The position numbers were made by a program, and so were the translations under genes. Source: Prochlorococcus sp. scB243_495K23 (GTDB taxonomy: Bacteria; Cyanobacteriota; Cyanobacteriia; PCC-6307; Cyanobiaceae). From it: a stretch of 64,000 nt of DNA. Shown piece by piece: positions 10,938-20,977 of this stretch. Numbering within the stretch: the first letter of the stretch is position 1; the number at the start of each line of letters is the position of its first letter. Below the pieces are notes generated by a model. The model was given only the letters and a program-made list of their open reading frames with translations. It did not search any database and had not been told where the DNA came from. The DNA lies in NCBI GenBank assembly GCA_000635495.1, contig JFLW01000086.1, forward strand, positions 62,001-126,000, in the 5' to 3' direction.

Positions 10938-11669
10938 TTAAAGATAATAGTTAATTCTTCGGTTAATTTCACTATAAGCTTCAATTAAACCACCTAAATC
11001 ATTCCTAAATCTATCTTTATCTAGGCTTACAATTGTATCATTTTTTTGGTTTAGATCCCATAATCTACAATTATCAGGACTTATTTCATCTCCTAGAAGA
11101 ATATTATTTTTAAAATCATAACCAAATTCCAATTTGAAATCCACAAGTTGAAGTTGAATATTTTTAAAAAAACTTTTCAGGATTTTATTAACTTTTAAAG
11201 TTAAATTAATTATTAATTCTAAATCATCTGAGCTTAATATGTTCATTAATTCAATTCTATCTTTTGTAATAAGGGGATCATTAAGTTCATCATTTTTAAG
11301 ATAGATATCAATTAGTGGTTTTGATAGGAAAGTTCCTGGTTTGATGGTCGTTTGTTTACATAAAGAACCATAAGCAATATTTCTAAGAACAATTTCTAAT
11401 GGAATTACTTTTATTTTTTTTGCAATCAATGTATTTTCATTTTCAAGTTCAATAAAATGAGTTGGAATATTCTTCTCAATAAGAATCTCAAAAATTCTTG
11501 CACTTATTAAGCAATTAAGTTTACCTTTACCTTCAAATTTTTCTTTTTTCAATGCATTAAAAGCTGTAGCATCATCCTTGAATTCAATTCTTACTTTTTC
11601 TACATCATCATGAGTAAATACTTTTTTTGCTTTGCCTTCATAAATTAACTCATGTTTGTTATTCATCAA
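10938..11669 (-). CDS. purC: SAICAR synthase
   Basis: PurC condenses CAIR with aspartate in de novo purine synthesis. The 243-residue product starts with the typical YEGKAKKVF segment (residues 10-18). It contains VIPLEIVLRNIAYGSLC, LQLVDFKLEFG and LLGDEISPDNCRLWD, all family signatures including substrate and ATP contacts. Two methionines open the frame (11669 or 11666). It is the most upstream gene of the leftward run and faces purD across a 130-base divergent intergenic region, giving a purine gene pair. Confidence 0.97.
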   Translation of the reverse strand: MMNNKHELIYEGKAKKVFTHDDVEKVRIEFKDDATAFNALKKEKFEGKGKLNCLISARIFEILIEKNIPTHFIELENENTLIAKKIKVIPLEIVLRNIAYGSLCKQTTIKPGTFLSKPLIDIYLKNDELNDPLITKDRIELMNILSSDDLELIINLTLKVNKILKSFFKNIQLQLVDFKLEFGYDFKNNILLGDEISPDNCRLWDLNQKNDTIVSLDKDRFRNDLGGLIEAYSEINRRINYYL

Positions 11670-11799
11670 CTTAATACCTCATTATTATTACTAAAGTACT
11701 TTTTATAATTAACATATTTATTAGAGATCAACTTCAAATGATTTTATTTCATTTTAACTGATTATTAATCAAAACCTCATAACCTTAAAATACAAATAT

Positions 11800-13131
11800 A
11801 TGGGAATTAATACACCTAGTTCAAGGAACTTTATTAGATTAGAAAATATTCTAATAATTGGAAATGGCGGGAGAGAAAACTCTTTGGCCTGGGCTATTCA
11901 AAAAAATGAATTTGTTAAAAAAGTTTATTTAATACCTGGTAACGCTGGTTCAGAAAGAATAAATAAATGTGAAAGAATAAAAATTGATATAAATAACAAA
12001 AATGAACTGGTCGAGAAGCTTGATTTTTTTAAGATAGATTTAGTCGTTATTGGACCAGAAATACCTTTGGCAAATGGATTAGCTGATTTTCTTCGGAAAA
12101 AGGATTTTAAAGTGTTTGGTCCAAATAAAGATGGAGCAAAACTAGAATTTAGTAAATCTTGGGCGAAGGAATTTATGCAAGAGGCAAATATTCCAACTGC
12201 AAACTTTTGGAAAGTCAATTCTTTAGAAGAAGCTAAAAAAATTATTAATTCATCATCAATTCCACTTGTAGTAAAAGCTGATGGTCTAGCTTCAGGTAAA
12301 GGTGTTTTTATTCCTAATTCAAAAGATGAATGTTTTAAAGCAGCAGAGACAATTTTTAATGGAAAATTTGGCAACTCTGGGAATGTAGTTGTTCTAGAAG
12401 AAAAAATTCAAGGGCCAGAAGTTTCAGTTTTTGCTTTATGCGATGGAAAGAGATATACCCTACTGCCTACCGCCCAAGATCACAAAAGACTTAATGAAAA
12501 AGATAAAGGTCCAAATACAGGAGGTATGGGGGCTTATTCTCCTGCCCCATTATTAACAGAAGATTACCTTGATAGAATTATCAAAGAGATAATTGAACCT
12601 ACAATAGATGAGCTAAATAAAAAAAATATTGACTATAGAGGCGTAATTTATTTTGGGTTAATGATCACAGAATCTGGGCCCAAGGTTATAGAATATAATT
12701 GTAGATTTGGTGATCCAGAATGCCAAACAATAATGCCCTTGATGGATAAAGATTTTGTATTTCTTTTAGAAAAATGCTCAATGGGAAGTTTAACTGGTTA
12801 CGAAAAAATTACTACTTCTGATAAAGTTAGTGGTTGCGTAATAGCGACCTCCAAAGGCTATCCTCACGAATATAAAACTGGCTATCAGATAAAAATAGGT
12901 AAGATTGATTTAAATGATTGTCAAATTTTTGATTCAGGTACTTCTTTTAGTAAAAATGGGAAATTATTAACTGCTGGAGGAAGAGTCTTAAGTATTGTCT
13001 GTCAAGATAAAGACTTCGATACAGCTTTTGAAAAAGCCTACAAAAATTTAAAAGAAATACATTTTGAGGGTATTTACTTTAGAAATGACATAGGTCATCA
13101 AGTGAGAAAAAACTTTTCTAAGGAGAATTAA
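11800..13131 (+). CDS. purD: Phosphoribosylamine-glycine ligase (GARS)
   Basis: PurD makes glycinamide ribonucleotide from phosphoribosylamine and glycine. The 443-residue protein shows the PreATP domain with LIIGNGGRENSLAWAI, the ATP-grasp core with VVKADGLASGKGVF, NTGGMGAYSPAP and YNCRFGDPECQ, and the C-terminal domain. The N-terminus carries about 15 residues before the usual LIIGNGGRE opening. The ATG at 11800 is the only clear start. Five bases separate it from nblS downstream, so the two are likely transcribed together. Confidence 0.96.
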   Translation: MGINTPSSRNFIRLENILIIGNGGRENSLAWAIQKNEFVKKVYLIPGNAGSERINKCERIKIDINNKNELVEKLDFFKIDLVVIGPEIPLANGLADFLRKKDFKVFGPNKDGAKLEFSKSWAKEFMQEANIPTANFWKVNSLEEAKKIINSSSIPLVVKADGLASGKGVFIPNSKDECFKAAETIFNGKFGNSGNVVVLEEKIQGPEVSVFALCDGKRYTLLPTAQDHKRLNEKDKGPNTGGMGAYSPAPLLTEDYLDRIIKEIIEPTIDELNKKNIDYRGVIYFGLMITESGPKVIEYNCRFGDPECQTIMPLMDKDFVFLLEKCSMGSLTGYEKITTSDKVSGCVIATSKGYPHEYKTGYQIKIGKIDLNDCQIFDSGTSFSKNGKLLTAGGRVLSIVCQDKDFDTAFEKAYKNLKEIHFEGIYFRNDIGHQVRKNFSKEN

Positions 13132-13135
13132 GCTT

Positions 13136-15202
13136 ATGGTGGATACCAATAATCGAGAAAGTAGAAAATATAACATCACCGATGATGAAGATATGAATAC
13201 TAACTATTGGATTAATGGACTTCTCGCTTGGTGGAGTGGTTTCAGTTTAAGAACGAAGTTATTAGCTATAGCAACTCTTGTCGTAAGCCTCCTTATGACA
13301 GGAATAACTTTTTTTGCATTAAATAGTATTCAAAGAGATGCAGGTATGAATGATACTAGATATGCTCGAGATCTTGGCTTATTGTTATCTGGTAATGTTA
13401 CAGAATTAGTCGCTAATAACCAAAAAAAAGAAATTTCAAATGTAGCTGAAAAGTTTTGGAGATCAAGTCGAAACCTTCGTTATATATTCTTTACTGACGC
13501 CGAAGATATTGTTCAACTTGGGATACCGATCAGTGCGACACCAACAAGCTCAGACAGTCAGTTTCAGCTCACTCGAAAATTAAAACTACCTTCAGAATTG
13601 AAGAAGAGACCTCAATTCCCATTAGTTAGGCAGCATGCCACACCTCAAGGTCAAGTAACCGATGTATTTGTTCCAATGTTGTGGAAAGGCAAATATCTTG
13701 GAACTTTAGCTTTAGGAGTCACACCTAATAAAAAAGCACTAGCCAGTGCTGCCTTAACTAGAGAAGTAACCATTGCAGTTTTTATCTCTATTTGGGTTTT
13801 AGTAATACTTGGAGCTGTATTTAATGCACTTACAATTACAAGACCAGTCAGAGAATTAGTAAGAGGTGTTAGAGAAATTTCAAAAGGAAATTTTAAATCC
13901 AGAATTTCTCTACCCATGACAGGGGATCTTGGAGAACTCTTAAATGGATTTAACCGAATGGCAACACAGTTAGAAAATTATGATGAAGCTAATATAGAAG
14001 AACTAAAAGCGGCGCAAATCAAGCAGCAATCATTGATAGCTACAATGGCTGATGGTGCAATATTATTGGACTCACAAGGCAAGATTGTACTTACCAATCC
14101 AACAGCAAAGAGATTATTTCGTTGGGAAGGAAGATTTCTAGAAGGTAAACAATTTTTAAATGAAATCCCCGAAATTTTATCCAACGACTTACATACAAAT
14201 ATAGAATCTATTTTAAACAGGGAAAAGGAGAATGACGATTTAAGATTCAGTTTAGGAGAACCAGCAAGAACCTTAAGAATTGTCTTGCAATCAGTCCTAG
14301 ATACAAATAAAATTGAATTAAAAGGAATTGCTGTTACAATCCAAGATTTAACTAGAGAAGTTGAACTCAACGCGGCACAAAATAGATTTATTAGTAATGT
14401 TTCTCACGAATTAAGGACACCACTTTTTAATATCAAAAGTTATGTAGAGACCTTACATGATTTAAAAGATCAGCTTTCTGATGAAGAACAAATAGAATTT
14501 TTGGGCATTGCGAATTCGGAGACTGATAGGTTAACGAGACTTGTAAATGATGTCTTAGATTTATCAAGATTGGAGTCTGGGAAAATTGTTCAGCTTGAGC
14601 AAATGGACATAAAACCAGCAATAGAGCAGACTCTTAGGAATTATAGACTTAATGCTACAGAAAAAAATGTTTCATTAGCTCATGATATAGAGGAAACTAT
14701 TTCTCCAATTCTTGGAAATTTTGATTTACTTTTACAGGTTTTTGATAATTTGCTGGGTAATGGATTGAAATTTAGTCCAAAAAACAGCTCCCTCATCATA
14801 AGAGCTTATACTTGGCCAGATTCCTGTCCGGCTTTCCCTCCAAGTATTAAAAATGATGGTGCCCCTCAATGTGAATTAATTTCACCACTACCAAAAGTAA
14901 GAATTGAGATTGCTGATACTGGCTCAGGAATATCACAAGCTAATCAAGAAAAGATATTTGATCGTTTTTATAGAGTAGAGAATTCTGTTCATACTGAGCA
15001 AGGGACCGGTTTGGGTTTATCTATAGTTCGGGGAATAATTGAAAAACATGGTGGGGAAATTCGTATGGCAAGTGAATTAGGAGTAGGAACAACTTTCTGG
15101 TTTGATTTAGCCTTAGCACAATCTGATAAAGATGAATTATTAACAAAAGCTATTAATAATTCAGATTCTTTTACAGGTTCTGAAATTAAAGAAATTATCT
15201 AA
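13136..15202 (+). CDS. nblS: Sensor histidine kinase NblS (DspA/Hik33 type)
   Basis: This is the membrane sensor kinase conserved across cyanobacteria that controls high-light and stress genes, including hli genes in other species. The 688 residues show a first membrane segment (about 42-62), an extracytoplasmic domain (63-210), a second membrane segment (211-231), a HAMP linker (about 232-285), a PAS domain (about 295-405), a dimerisation region with phospho-acceptor His424 in SHELRTPLF, and an ATPase domain with an N box (537-548), ADTGSG and GTGLGLSIV. All catalytic motifs are intact. Its 3' end overlaps the convergent kaiC by 4 bases. A regulatory link to the hli genes near 50 kb is plausible from family knowledge only. 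Confidence 0.93.
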   Translation: MVDTNNRESRKYNITDDEDMNTNYWINGLLAWWSGFSLRTKLLAIATLVVSLLMTGITFFALNSIQRDAGMNDTRYARDLGLLLSGNVTELVANNQKKEISNVAEKFWRSSRNLRYIFFTDAEDIVQLGIPISATPTSSDSQFQLTRKLKLPSELKKRPQFPLVRQHATPQGQVTDVFVPMLWKGKYLGTLALGVTPNKKALASAALTREVTIAVFISIWVLVILGAVFNALTITRPVRELVRGVREISKGNFKSRISLPMTGDLGELLNGFNRMATQLENYDEANIEELKAAQIKQQSLIATMADGAILLDSQGKIVLTNPTAKRLFRWEGRFLEGKQFLNEIPEILSNDLHTNIESILNREKENDDLRFSLGEPARTLRIVLQSVLDTNKIELKGIAVTIQDLTREVELNAAQNRFISNVSHELRTPLFNIKSYVETLHDLKDQLSDEEQIEFLGIANSETDRLTRLVNDVLDLSRLESGKIVQLEQMDIKPAIEQTLRNYRLNATEKNVSLAHDIEETISPILGNFDLLLQVFDNLLGNGLKFSPKNSSLIIRAYTWPDSCPAFPPSIKNDGAPQCELISPLPKVRIEIADTGSGISQANQEKIFDRFYRVENSVHTEQGTGLGLSIVRGIIEKHGGEIRMASELGVGTTFWFDLALAQSDKDELLTKAINNSDSFTGSEIKEII

Positions 15203-16731
15203 TTATTATTATCTAAACCTTTAAAAACATTTTGAACATTTTGATCAGGTACAACTCTATGAGGTGCACCACTAAATATTTGTTCAAAATTAGAAAAAGA
15301 ATCTTTTATTTCTGGGCCACTATTTGTAATGATAAATTCTCTTATTCGTTTATCATGCCATGATCCCCGCATTTTAAATACATTTATAGCTCTTGCCATC
15401 TCACCTTTTATTTCTACATATTGAAGCAATAAAATAGTATCTGTAATTGTTGAGATATGAGAATCAGTTATAGAATGACTCCCCATAAATTCTTCTGCAG
15501 TATTAGTAAAAAAGCCTGCTATCTCCTCTTGTTTTGTATAACCAGTGACAGCAATTACAAACTGTCTAAATGCATTTAAACTTACACCTCTTGCTAAGGC
15601 AGAGAGAGAATCAATTGCCATTCTTTTTGGCTTAAATTGATTAATTTGCGTTTTTATGATTTGTAAGTGATCTTCTAAACCAGTTGATTCAGGATACGCA
15701 CAAATAATTTTCAACAACCCATCACTTTCCATTTTTTCAAAATCTATTCCCCAGCTAGTAGCATTCCTAAGCAATTGAGCCCTAGATTCTTCATATGCAA
15801 AAAGTATTGCTCTTTCATTATTGTTATAAGCATCTTCAACAAATTTTGATACAAGCATGGTTTTACCTGTACCAGTAGCTCCAGTGGCGAGAATGATGGA
15901 ATCTTGAAAATAACCTCCACCACACATATCATCAAGATCCTTGACTCCAGAGCTAATTCTAATGTTTGAGGATCTTTGCGTTAATCTCATTGCTCCTAGG
16001 GCAAACACACTTATTCCATCATTCCCCATAGTGAATGGATACTCACCTTTCATATGTACAGTACCTCTTAACTTCAAAACTTCTAAAGTTCTTCTTCTCT
16101 TCTCTGACTCAAGAACATTTCTTAGTAAGACAACATTATCAGATACAAATTCTTCTACTCCATATCTAGCAATTGGTCCATAATCATCAATCCTTTCTGT
16201 AGTCATAACTGTCGTCACACCTATTTCTTTTAATCTTGCAATGAGTCTAAATATTTCTCGTCTCACAACATAAATAGCATCATACTGTTGAAAGACCGCA
16301 GTTATTGAATCTATTGCAACTCTTTTAGCTTTATATTTTCTAATTGCATAACTAATTCTCTCAATGAGACCAGACAAATCAAAGTTACCAGCAACATCCT
16401 GACCGTCAGGGTCAGGAGAAGCATCCAAAATAAAAAGTTTATTTTGATCGATTAATTCCTGTAAATCCCACCCAAAACTCGCTGCGTTTCTAATAATATC
16501 TAAAGGTGATTCCTCAAATGTTACAAAGATTCCTGGCTCATCAAAATTACAAATTCCATGATGTAGATATTGCAGTGAAAAAACAGTTTTACCAGTTCCT
16601 GACGTGCCACTAACAAGTGTACTTCGAGATACAGGCAACCCACCCCTACAAACATCATCAAAACCTTCTATTCCAGTTGGTAATTTTTGGACTTGCATTT
16701 TATTTGCTTTGCCAAATTTCTTATCATTCAT
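15199..16731 (-). CDS. kaiC: Circadian clock ATPase/kinase KaiC
   Basis: KaiC is the central clock protein, a double RecA-like hexamer. The 510 residues contain two ATPase halves. CI has the P-loop SGTSGTGKT (41-49) and catalytic Glu pair in TFEESP (71-76). CII has the P-loop TGATGTGKT (283-291) and AYEESR (312-317). The autophosphorylation pair Ser427/Thr428 is preserved in SHISTITD, equivalent to Ser431/Thr432 of Synechococcus elongatus. The C-terminal tail after the CII core is short and divergent (ends FKGLDNNN). That is of interest because this is the KaiA-contact peptide in other species and no kaiA is present here. It lies 70 bases downstream of kaiB. Confidence 0.98.
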   Translation of the reverse strand: MNDKKFGKANKMQVQKLPTGIEGFDDVCRGGLPVSRSTLVSGTSGTGKTVFSLQYLHHGICNFDEPGIFVTFEESPLDIIRNAASFGWDLQELIDQNKLFILDASPDPDGQDVAGNFDLSGLIERISYAIRKYKAKRVAIDSITAVFQQYDAIYVVRREIFRLIARLKEIGVTTVMTTERIDDYGPIARYGVEEFVSDNVVLLRNVLESEKRRRTLEVLKLRGTVHMKGEYPFTMGNDGISVFALGAMRLTQRSSNIRISSGVKDLDDMCGGGYFQDSIILATGATGTGKTMLVSKFVEDAYNNNERAILFAYEESRAQLLRNATSWGIDFEKMESDGLLKIICAYPESTGLEDHLQIIKTQINQFKPKRMAIDSLSALARGVSLNAFRQFVIAVTGYTKQEEIAGFFTNTAEEFMGSHSITDSHISTITDTILLLQYVEIKGEMARAINVFKMRGSWHDKRIREFIITNSGPEIKDSFSNFEQIFSGAPHRVVPDQNVQNVFKGLDNNN

Positions 16732-16801
16732 AGTTTTGTGCTAATTAAACAAAAATAAAATAACCTTTGAATTTATTTTAATTTTAAAAGTTTTATATGT
16801 A

Positions 16802-17119
16802 TTATTTATCTCCACTATATTCAGTTTCAGTTAATTCATCAAAAAGAAGATCTAAACCAATTAAAACTTTTTCTCTATCTGAAAGATCACCTATTATTTT
16901 TCTAACTGGTGGCGGTAAAATTTTAGCTAACGTAGGAGTGGCTAAAATTTTATCTTCTTCTGCAAGTTGTGGTTGCTTAAGTACATCGATAACCTTCAAA
17001 GCATAAACTCCCTTGAATTCATTATCTAAAATTTCTCTTAAGGTATTTAGAGCTCTCATCGAATTAGGAGTATTTCCAGCAACATAGAGTTTTAAAATAT
17101 ATGTTTTCCTTGCTGCCAT
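16802..17119 (-). CDS. kaiB: Circadian clock protein KaiB
   Basis: KaiB is the fold-switching partner of KaiC. Starting at the ATG at 17117-17119 ([20 protein letters not shown]) gives 105 residues, the normal family length. The frame runs 26 codons further upstream, but that extension is hydrophobic, non-conserved and overlaps the expected promoter, so it was rejected. Conserved segments include [16 protein letters not shown] and [21 protein letters not shown]. The C-terminus is acidic ([11 protein letters not shown]). The gene is followed directly by kaiC, and only 143 bases separate it from the divergent rplU, the place where kaiA lies in many Synechococcus. Confidence 0.97.
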   Translation of the reverse strand: MAARKTYILKLYVAGNTPNSMRALNTLREILDNEFKGVYALKVIDVLKQPQLAEEDKILATPTLAKILPPPVRKIIGDLSDREKVLIGLDLLFDELTETEYSGDK

Positions 17120-17262
17120 CGTTATAGTTCCTGAATAGATATAAAAGATTAAAAATAACCCTTGACTTATTACACTATAAAATAAGAAAATAGACAAACT
17201 ATTATGATTGCTTATTGGGCTTAATCAAATTATTAATTTGAGCCTAAAAGCGTCTTTAAGAT

Positions 17263-17706
17263 ATGACAAATTCTAAAATCTCCTCAAACAATTCTCCTGA
17301 AAGTAATGAATTGTATGCAATAGCAGAAACTTCAGGTCAACAATTTTGGTTCGAAGTTGATAGATACTATGACATAGATAGGTTAAATGCAAAAGAGAAA
17401 GACAAGATAACACTAGAAAAAGTTTTACTTCTAAAAGACAAAGACTCTATCACTGTTGGAAAACCTTACGTTAAGGATGCAAAAATTGAATTAGAAGTAG
17501 TCTCTCATAAAAGAGATAAGAAGATTCTTGTATACAAGATGCGTCCAAAGAAAAAGACAAGAAGAAAGATGGGGCACAGACAAGAACTTACAAGAGTTAT
17601 GGTAAAATCTATTAAAATAGGTAAGAGTACTCCTAAGTCTTCTTCTAAAAAGGAAGAAACTTTTAAAAAGGAAACTAAACCAAAATCAGAAAAATCTACA
17701 AATTAA
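17263..17706 (+). CDS. rplU: 50S ribosomal protein L21
   Basis: L21 is a 23S-rRNA-binding protein of the large subunit. The core (about residues 17-117) contains YAIAETSGQQFWFEVDRYYD and the basic KMRPKKKTRRKMGHRQ loop typical of L21. A Lys/Ser/Glu-rich tail of about 30 residues (KSTPKSSSKKEETFKKE onward) makes it longer (147 residues) than the usual ~103. It is followed 9 bases later by rpmA, the standard L21-L27 pair. Confidence 0.97.
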   Translation: MTNSKISSNNSPESNELYAIAETSGQQFWFEVDRYYDIDRLNAKEKDKITLEKVLLLKDKDSITVGKPYVKDAKIELEVVSHKRDKKILVYKMRPKKKTRRKMGHRQELTRVMVKSIKIGKSTPKSSSKKEETFKKETKPKSEKSTN

Positions 17707-17715
17707 ACACTTCTA

Positions 17716-17976
17716 ATGGCACATAAAAAAGGAACAGGTTCTACTAGAAACGGAAGAGATTCAAATTCCAAAAGATTGGGTGTTAAAGCTTATGGAGGAG
17801 AAAAAGTAACTGCAGGATCAATTTTAATTCGCCAAAGAGGCACATCTTTTTTACCGGGGATCAATGTCGGAATAGGTAAAGATGACACCCTTTTTGCACT
17901 TAAAGAAGGGACAGTAAGTTTCGAAAGCATTAAAAGAAATTTAAGAAATAGAAAAAGAGTTAATATACTTATCTAA
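17716..17976 (+). CDS. rpmA: 50S ribosomal protein L27
   Basis: L27 lies near the peptidyl transferase centre. The 86-residue product starts [20 protein letters not shown] and contains [18 protein letters not shown] and [15 protein letters not shown], which are near-invariant in the family. It is paired with rplU. Its last 8 bases overlap the 3' end of the convergent methyltransferase gene. Confidence 0.98.
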   Translation: MAHKKGTGSTRNGRDSNSKRLGVKAYGGEKVTAGSILIRQRGTSFLPGINVGIGKDDTLFALKEGTVSFESIKRNLRNRKRVNILI

Positions 17977-18709
17977 TTTTCTTATAAGCTCTTGTAGTTA
18001 TAAGAATTGGATGAAATACTTCTAAAAAATTTGATTGAAGAGTCTCAAAAAACTTTTCAACAATTTGAATGTCATCTATATGAAACGGATACTCATTCTT
18101 ATCCCCCTTGTAAAAATACCAATTAAATAGAGCAATAGAATTACTATCCATAATTTCACGGAAATTGTTAATTTGAGAAGTTGGATCTGAAAGATGTTCC
18201 AAAACATCTAGACAAATTATCGTATCAAATTTCAATATTTGCGTTTCTTCAATTGTCTTACAGAAAGTAAGTTTTTTTTCTACTCCTAATTTCTTAGCCC
18301 TGTATTCAACAAAATTTCTATTTGTTTGATTAATATCTACAAAAAAAACATGTTCAACTTTTGAAGACATAGCGTTAGCTAAGGCATGAGTACCAATACC
18401 TCCTCCAAAATCCAAAACTAAATTTCTAGAAAATCTCTGCTGAAGTTTTAAAGTATCAGCAATGTAGTCCCTACTTGTGATGTGCCAAGCAGCCAAATCA
18501 GCTACATGCCTATCTCCTACAATCTCAGTATAAAAATCTGAAACATCATTTAAAGCATCTCCAGGATGTGAATTTGCCAAATTCATCTTTGCATTTGCAA
18601 GGAATTCATCTAAATCACATTCTTTAATAGATAAGTATTCCATTAAATGTGATTTCAAATTAAAAGCATTGTCTAAAAACTCTTTTACAATAAAATTATT
18701 GTTTTTCAA
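17969..18709 (-). CDS. Class I SAM-dependent methyltransferase
   Basis: The 246-residue product has a Rossmann methyltransferase core. Motif I is [18 protein letters not shown] (about residues 97-114), an acidic residue ends strand 2 ([10 protein letters not shown]), and [16 protein letters not shown] is motif IV/post-motif. The first ~90 residues form a helical N-terminal part containing [18 protein letters not shown]. The substrate cannot be told from sequence; the VLEHL element is shared with small-molecule and quinone-type methyltransferases. It stands alone, convergent with rpmA and divergent from truB. Confidence 0.8.
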   Translation of the reverse strand: MKNNNFIVKEFLDNAFNLKSHLMEYLSIKECDLDEFLANAKMNLANSHPGDALNDVSDFYTEIVGDRHVADLAAWHITSRDYIADTLKLQQRFSRNLVLDFGGGIGTHALANAMSSKVEHVFFVDINQTNRNFVEYRAKKLGVEKKLTFCKTIEETQILKFDTIICLDVLEHLSDPTSQINNFREIMDSNSIALFNWYFYKGDKNEYPFHIDDIQIVEKFFETLQSNFLEVFHPILITTRAYKKIR

Positions 18710-18785
18710 TTTCTTACTCTAAATTTCCAATACCAAAATCATAGGATGGTTATAAATCTTTCTCAAAGTATTCTTAATATTAAAA

Positions 18786-19709
18786 ATGGAAACTAAAGAT
18801 GGATTCTTAGTAATTAATAAAGATAAAGGATGTACCTCCCATGATTGTGTTAAACAAATAAGGAAGTTACTCAATACAAAAAAAGTCGGTCACGCAGGAA
18901 CTCTAGACCCAGAAGTTATAGGAACATTACCAATCGCGATAGGCAGTGCAACAAGATTTATTCAATATCTTCCTCAGGGTAAAACTTACATAGGGCAAAT
19001 TAAATTAGGGATAAGAACTAACACTGATGATATTCACGGGGAAATAATTAATCAAAAAAGTTGGCCTAAAATCAGTGATGAAAAATTAGATCTCTACTTA
19101 AATAGATTTAGAGGAATTATTAAACAAATTCCGCCGAAAGTATCTAGTGTGCACGTTGATGGAGAGAGAGCTTATAAAAAATTTTTAAGGGATGAAAATT
19201 TTGAATTACAGGCAAGAAAAGTAAAAATAGAAGAACTTACTTTAATGAAATGGGACCAAATAAACGGAATTGTAGAAATAAAAGTCAAATGTTCAGCTGG
19301 CACATATATAAGAGCAATTGCAAGAGATTTGGGAGAAATTCTTAATTCTGAAGGTTGCCTTCTACAACTTAAAAGAATTTCAGCTTGTGGCTTTGATGAA
19401 CAAAACTCGATAAAAATATCTGATATCGAAAAAGAAAAAGGAAAAAAAAGCTCAAAAAATTTTATTGTTCCTACAATTTCTGCTCTTAATCATATTTCAA
19501 CATTTACCTTAAGTAATGAAGAACAAATCAATTTTTGGCAAACAGGAAGAGCAATTAGAGTTGATATTAATTCCTTAATGAAAAGCAAGTCTTTTGATTG
19601 TAAAAAACCCATAAAAGTAATAGATAAAAAGCAAACACTACTCGGGATTGGCTTCTTAAATAAAGATCTATCTAATATAAATCCAAAATTAGTCCTAAAT
19701 GCTAAATAA
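18786..19709 (+). CDS. truB: tRNA pseudouridine-55 synthase
   Basis: TruB makes pseudouridine 55 in the T-loop of tRNAs. The catalytic Asp41 is in [19 protein letters not shown] (35-53). Other family segments are [33 protein letters not shown] and [15 protein letters not shown]. The 307-residue length is normal, including a short C-terminal domain. It converges on the SpoIID-like gene with 3 bases between the stop codons. Confidence 0.96.
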   Translation: METKDGFLVINKDKGCTSHDCVKQIRKLLNTKKVGHAGTLDPEVIGTLPIAIGSATRFIQYLPQGKTYIGQIKLGIRTNTDDIHGEIINQKSWPKISDEKLDLYLNRFRGIIKQIPPKVSSVHVDGERAYKKFLRDENFELQARKVKIEELTLMKWDQINGIVEIKVKCSAGTYIRAIARDLGEILNSEGCLLQLKRISACGFDEQNSIKISDIEKEKGKKSSKNFIVPTISALNHISTFTLSNEEQINFWQTGRAIRVDINSLMKSKSFDCKKPIKVIDKKQTLLGIGFLNKDLSNINPKLVLNAK

Positions 19710-19712
19710 CTT

Positions 19713-20912
19713 CTATAGGTAGTCTTTTCTAAAAGGTTTTATCTGAACACCCCTATAAAAATGCTTTAATATTCTTTCAGCTTTTTGGCCTCTTGACGCT
19801 AGATATTTAGCACCCCATTGACTCATGCCTACTCCATGACCTGATCCCTGACCAAAAACTATCAAACCTTTTTTTGAAGGTAATTTATTGTTTAATTCTT
19901 CCTCAAAAAATTTAAATCTCACAAAATTACTTTTGAGGCCTAATCTTTTTCTTAAAACTACCCCAGATATTTGATCAGAACCATAAACCCCAATAAGTTT
20001 TACATTTTTCACCCTCCCGGTACTAGTAATATCTAGAATCTCTATATTTTTTAAACCTCCAATCTTGGGGAATAAATCTATTAATTCATTACTCGAAATT
20101 TTTTTTTGCCATCTAAATTTTGGATTATTTTTATCAAAATCTTTCACACTTGATAAATATGGATATTTATTCTTCCATACATCTTGACTATTTTCTGTCA
20201 TTCCACCTGAGCTACTATGAAATAAAGCGTTAATCAATTTATTTTTATACGTCAAAACTAAAGATCTGGTACTTTTAACGGCTCTAATAGTTTTATAAGT
20301 TCTGGACTCCAGCCCATTATAGACTTGGTTTTTCTGGGTTGAATCTATATCAAATAAATTATTTCCCTTTTGCTTTAAAGCATAAGTTCTTGAGGCAATT
20401 GCTTGTGCTTTTAATGCTTCAATAGGCCATTTTGCTGGCATCTCTGATCCCACTACACTACTTAAGTATTTTTCTATTCCTAAAACATTCACTACCAATA
20501 TTTCAGAATCAAGTACGAAGAGATTAAGCTTTCCAGAAAATCTTTTCTGACCTACCCATATACCTCTTCCATCAAAAGATCTAATTTGAAATTGTTGATT
20601 ATTTTTTAAGTCATATTTTTTTTGTTTATTTTTATCAAAATATAAAATTTTTCTATTTTTCTCATTTTTCAAAGTTAAGCCTTTTATTTTTTTACTTGAA
20701 AAAAATCCCCCCTCTATGATTAAAGGAATTGATCTATCTGATCTAATCCTTAAATTATTATTTTTTGATATCAAAACTCTAATTCTTGGCTCTTTAGATG
20801 CAAAAACACTTTGACTCTGAAAAACACAAATAAATAAAATGGTAATCAGGCAACATTTACTATAATTATTCTTAAATTTAAGTATCACTTTGTTTAAAAA
20901 ACAAATGCTCAA
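19713..20912 (-). CDS. SpoIID/LytB-domain protein
   Basis: The 399-residue product has an N-terminal hydrophobic segment (about residues 18-38, ending near SVFAS) that suggests export. A SpoIID/LytB domain follows, with YLSSVVGSEMPAKWPIEALK, AQAIASRTYALK and the C-terminal GQGSGHGVGMSQWGAKYLA. The family includes SpoIID, a murein transglycosylase of endospore formers. Cyanobacterial copies are common and their role is probably in cell-wall remodelling (inference). Confidence 0.88.
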   Translation of the reverse strand: MSICFLNKVILKFKNNYSKCCLITILFICVFQSQSVFASKEPRIRVLISKNNNLRIRSDRSIPLIIEGGFFSSKKIKGLTLKNEKNRKILYFDKNKQKKYDLKNNQQFQIRSFDGRGIWVGQKRFSGKLNLFVLDSEILVVNVLGIEKYLSSVVGSEMPAKWPIEALKAQAIASRTYALKQKGNNLFDIDSTQKNQVYNGLESRTYKTIRAVKSTRSLVLTYKNKLINALFHSSSGGMTENSQDVWKNKYPYLSSVKDFDKNNPKFRWQKKISSNELIDLFPKIGGLKNIEILDITSTGRVKNVKLIGVYGSDQISGVVLRKRLGLKSNFVRFKFFEEELNNKLPSKKGLIVFGQGSGHGVGMSQWGAKYLASRGQKAERILKHFYRGVQIKPFRKDYL

Positions 20913-20977
20913 TTTGCCTAAGTTTGACTAAAAGTCTAGATTTAATCCAGATATAAAAATAAAAATATCATAAATAA

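Noticed and set aside
17120..17197. N-terminal extension of KaiB
   Set aside because: The 26 extra codons are not part of the KaiB family, which has about 102-105 residues from MAARK.
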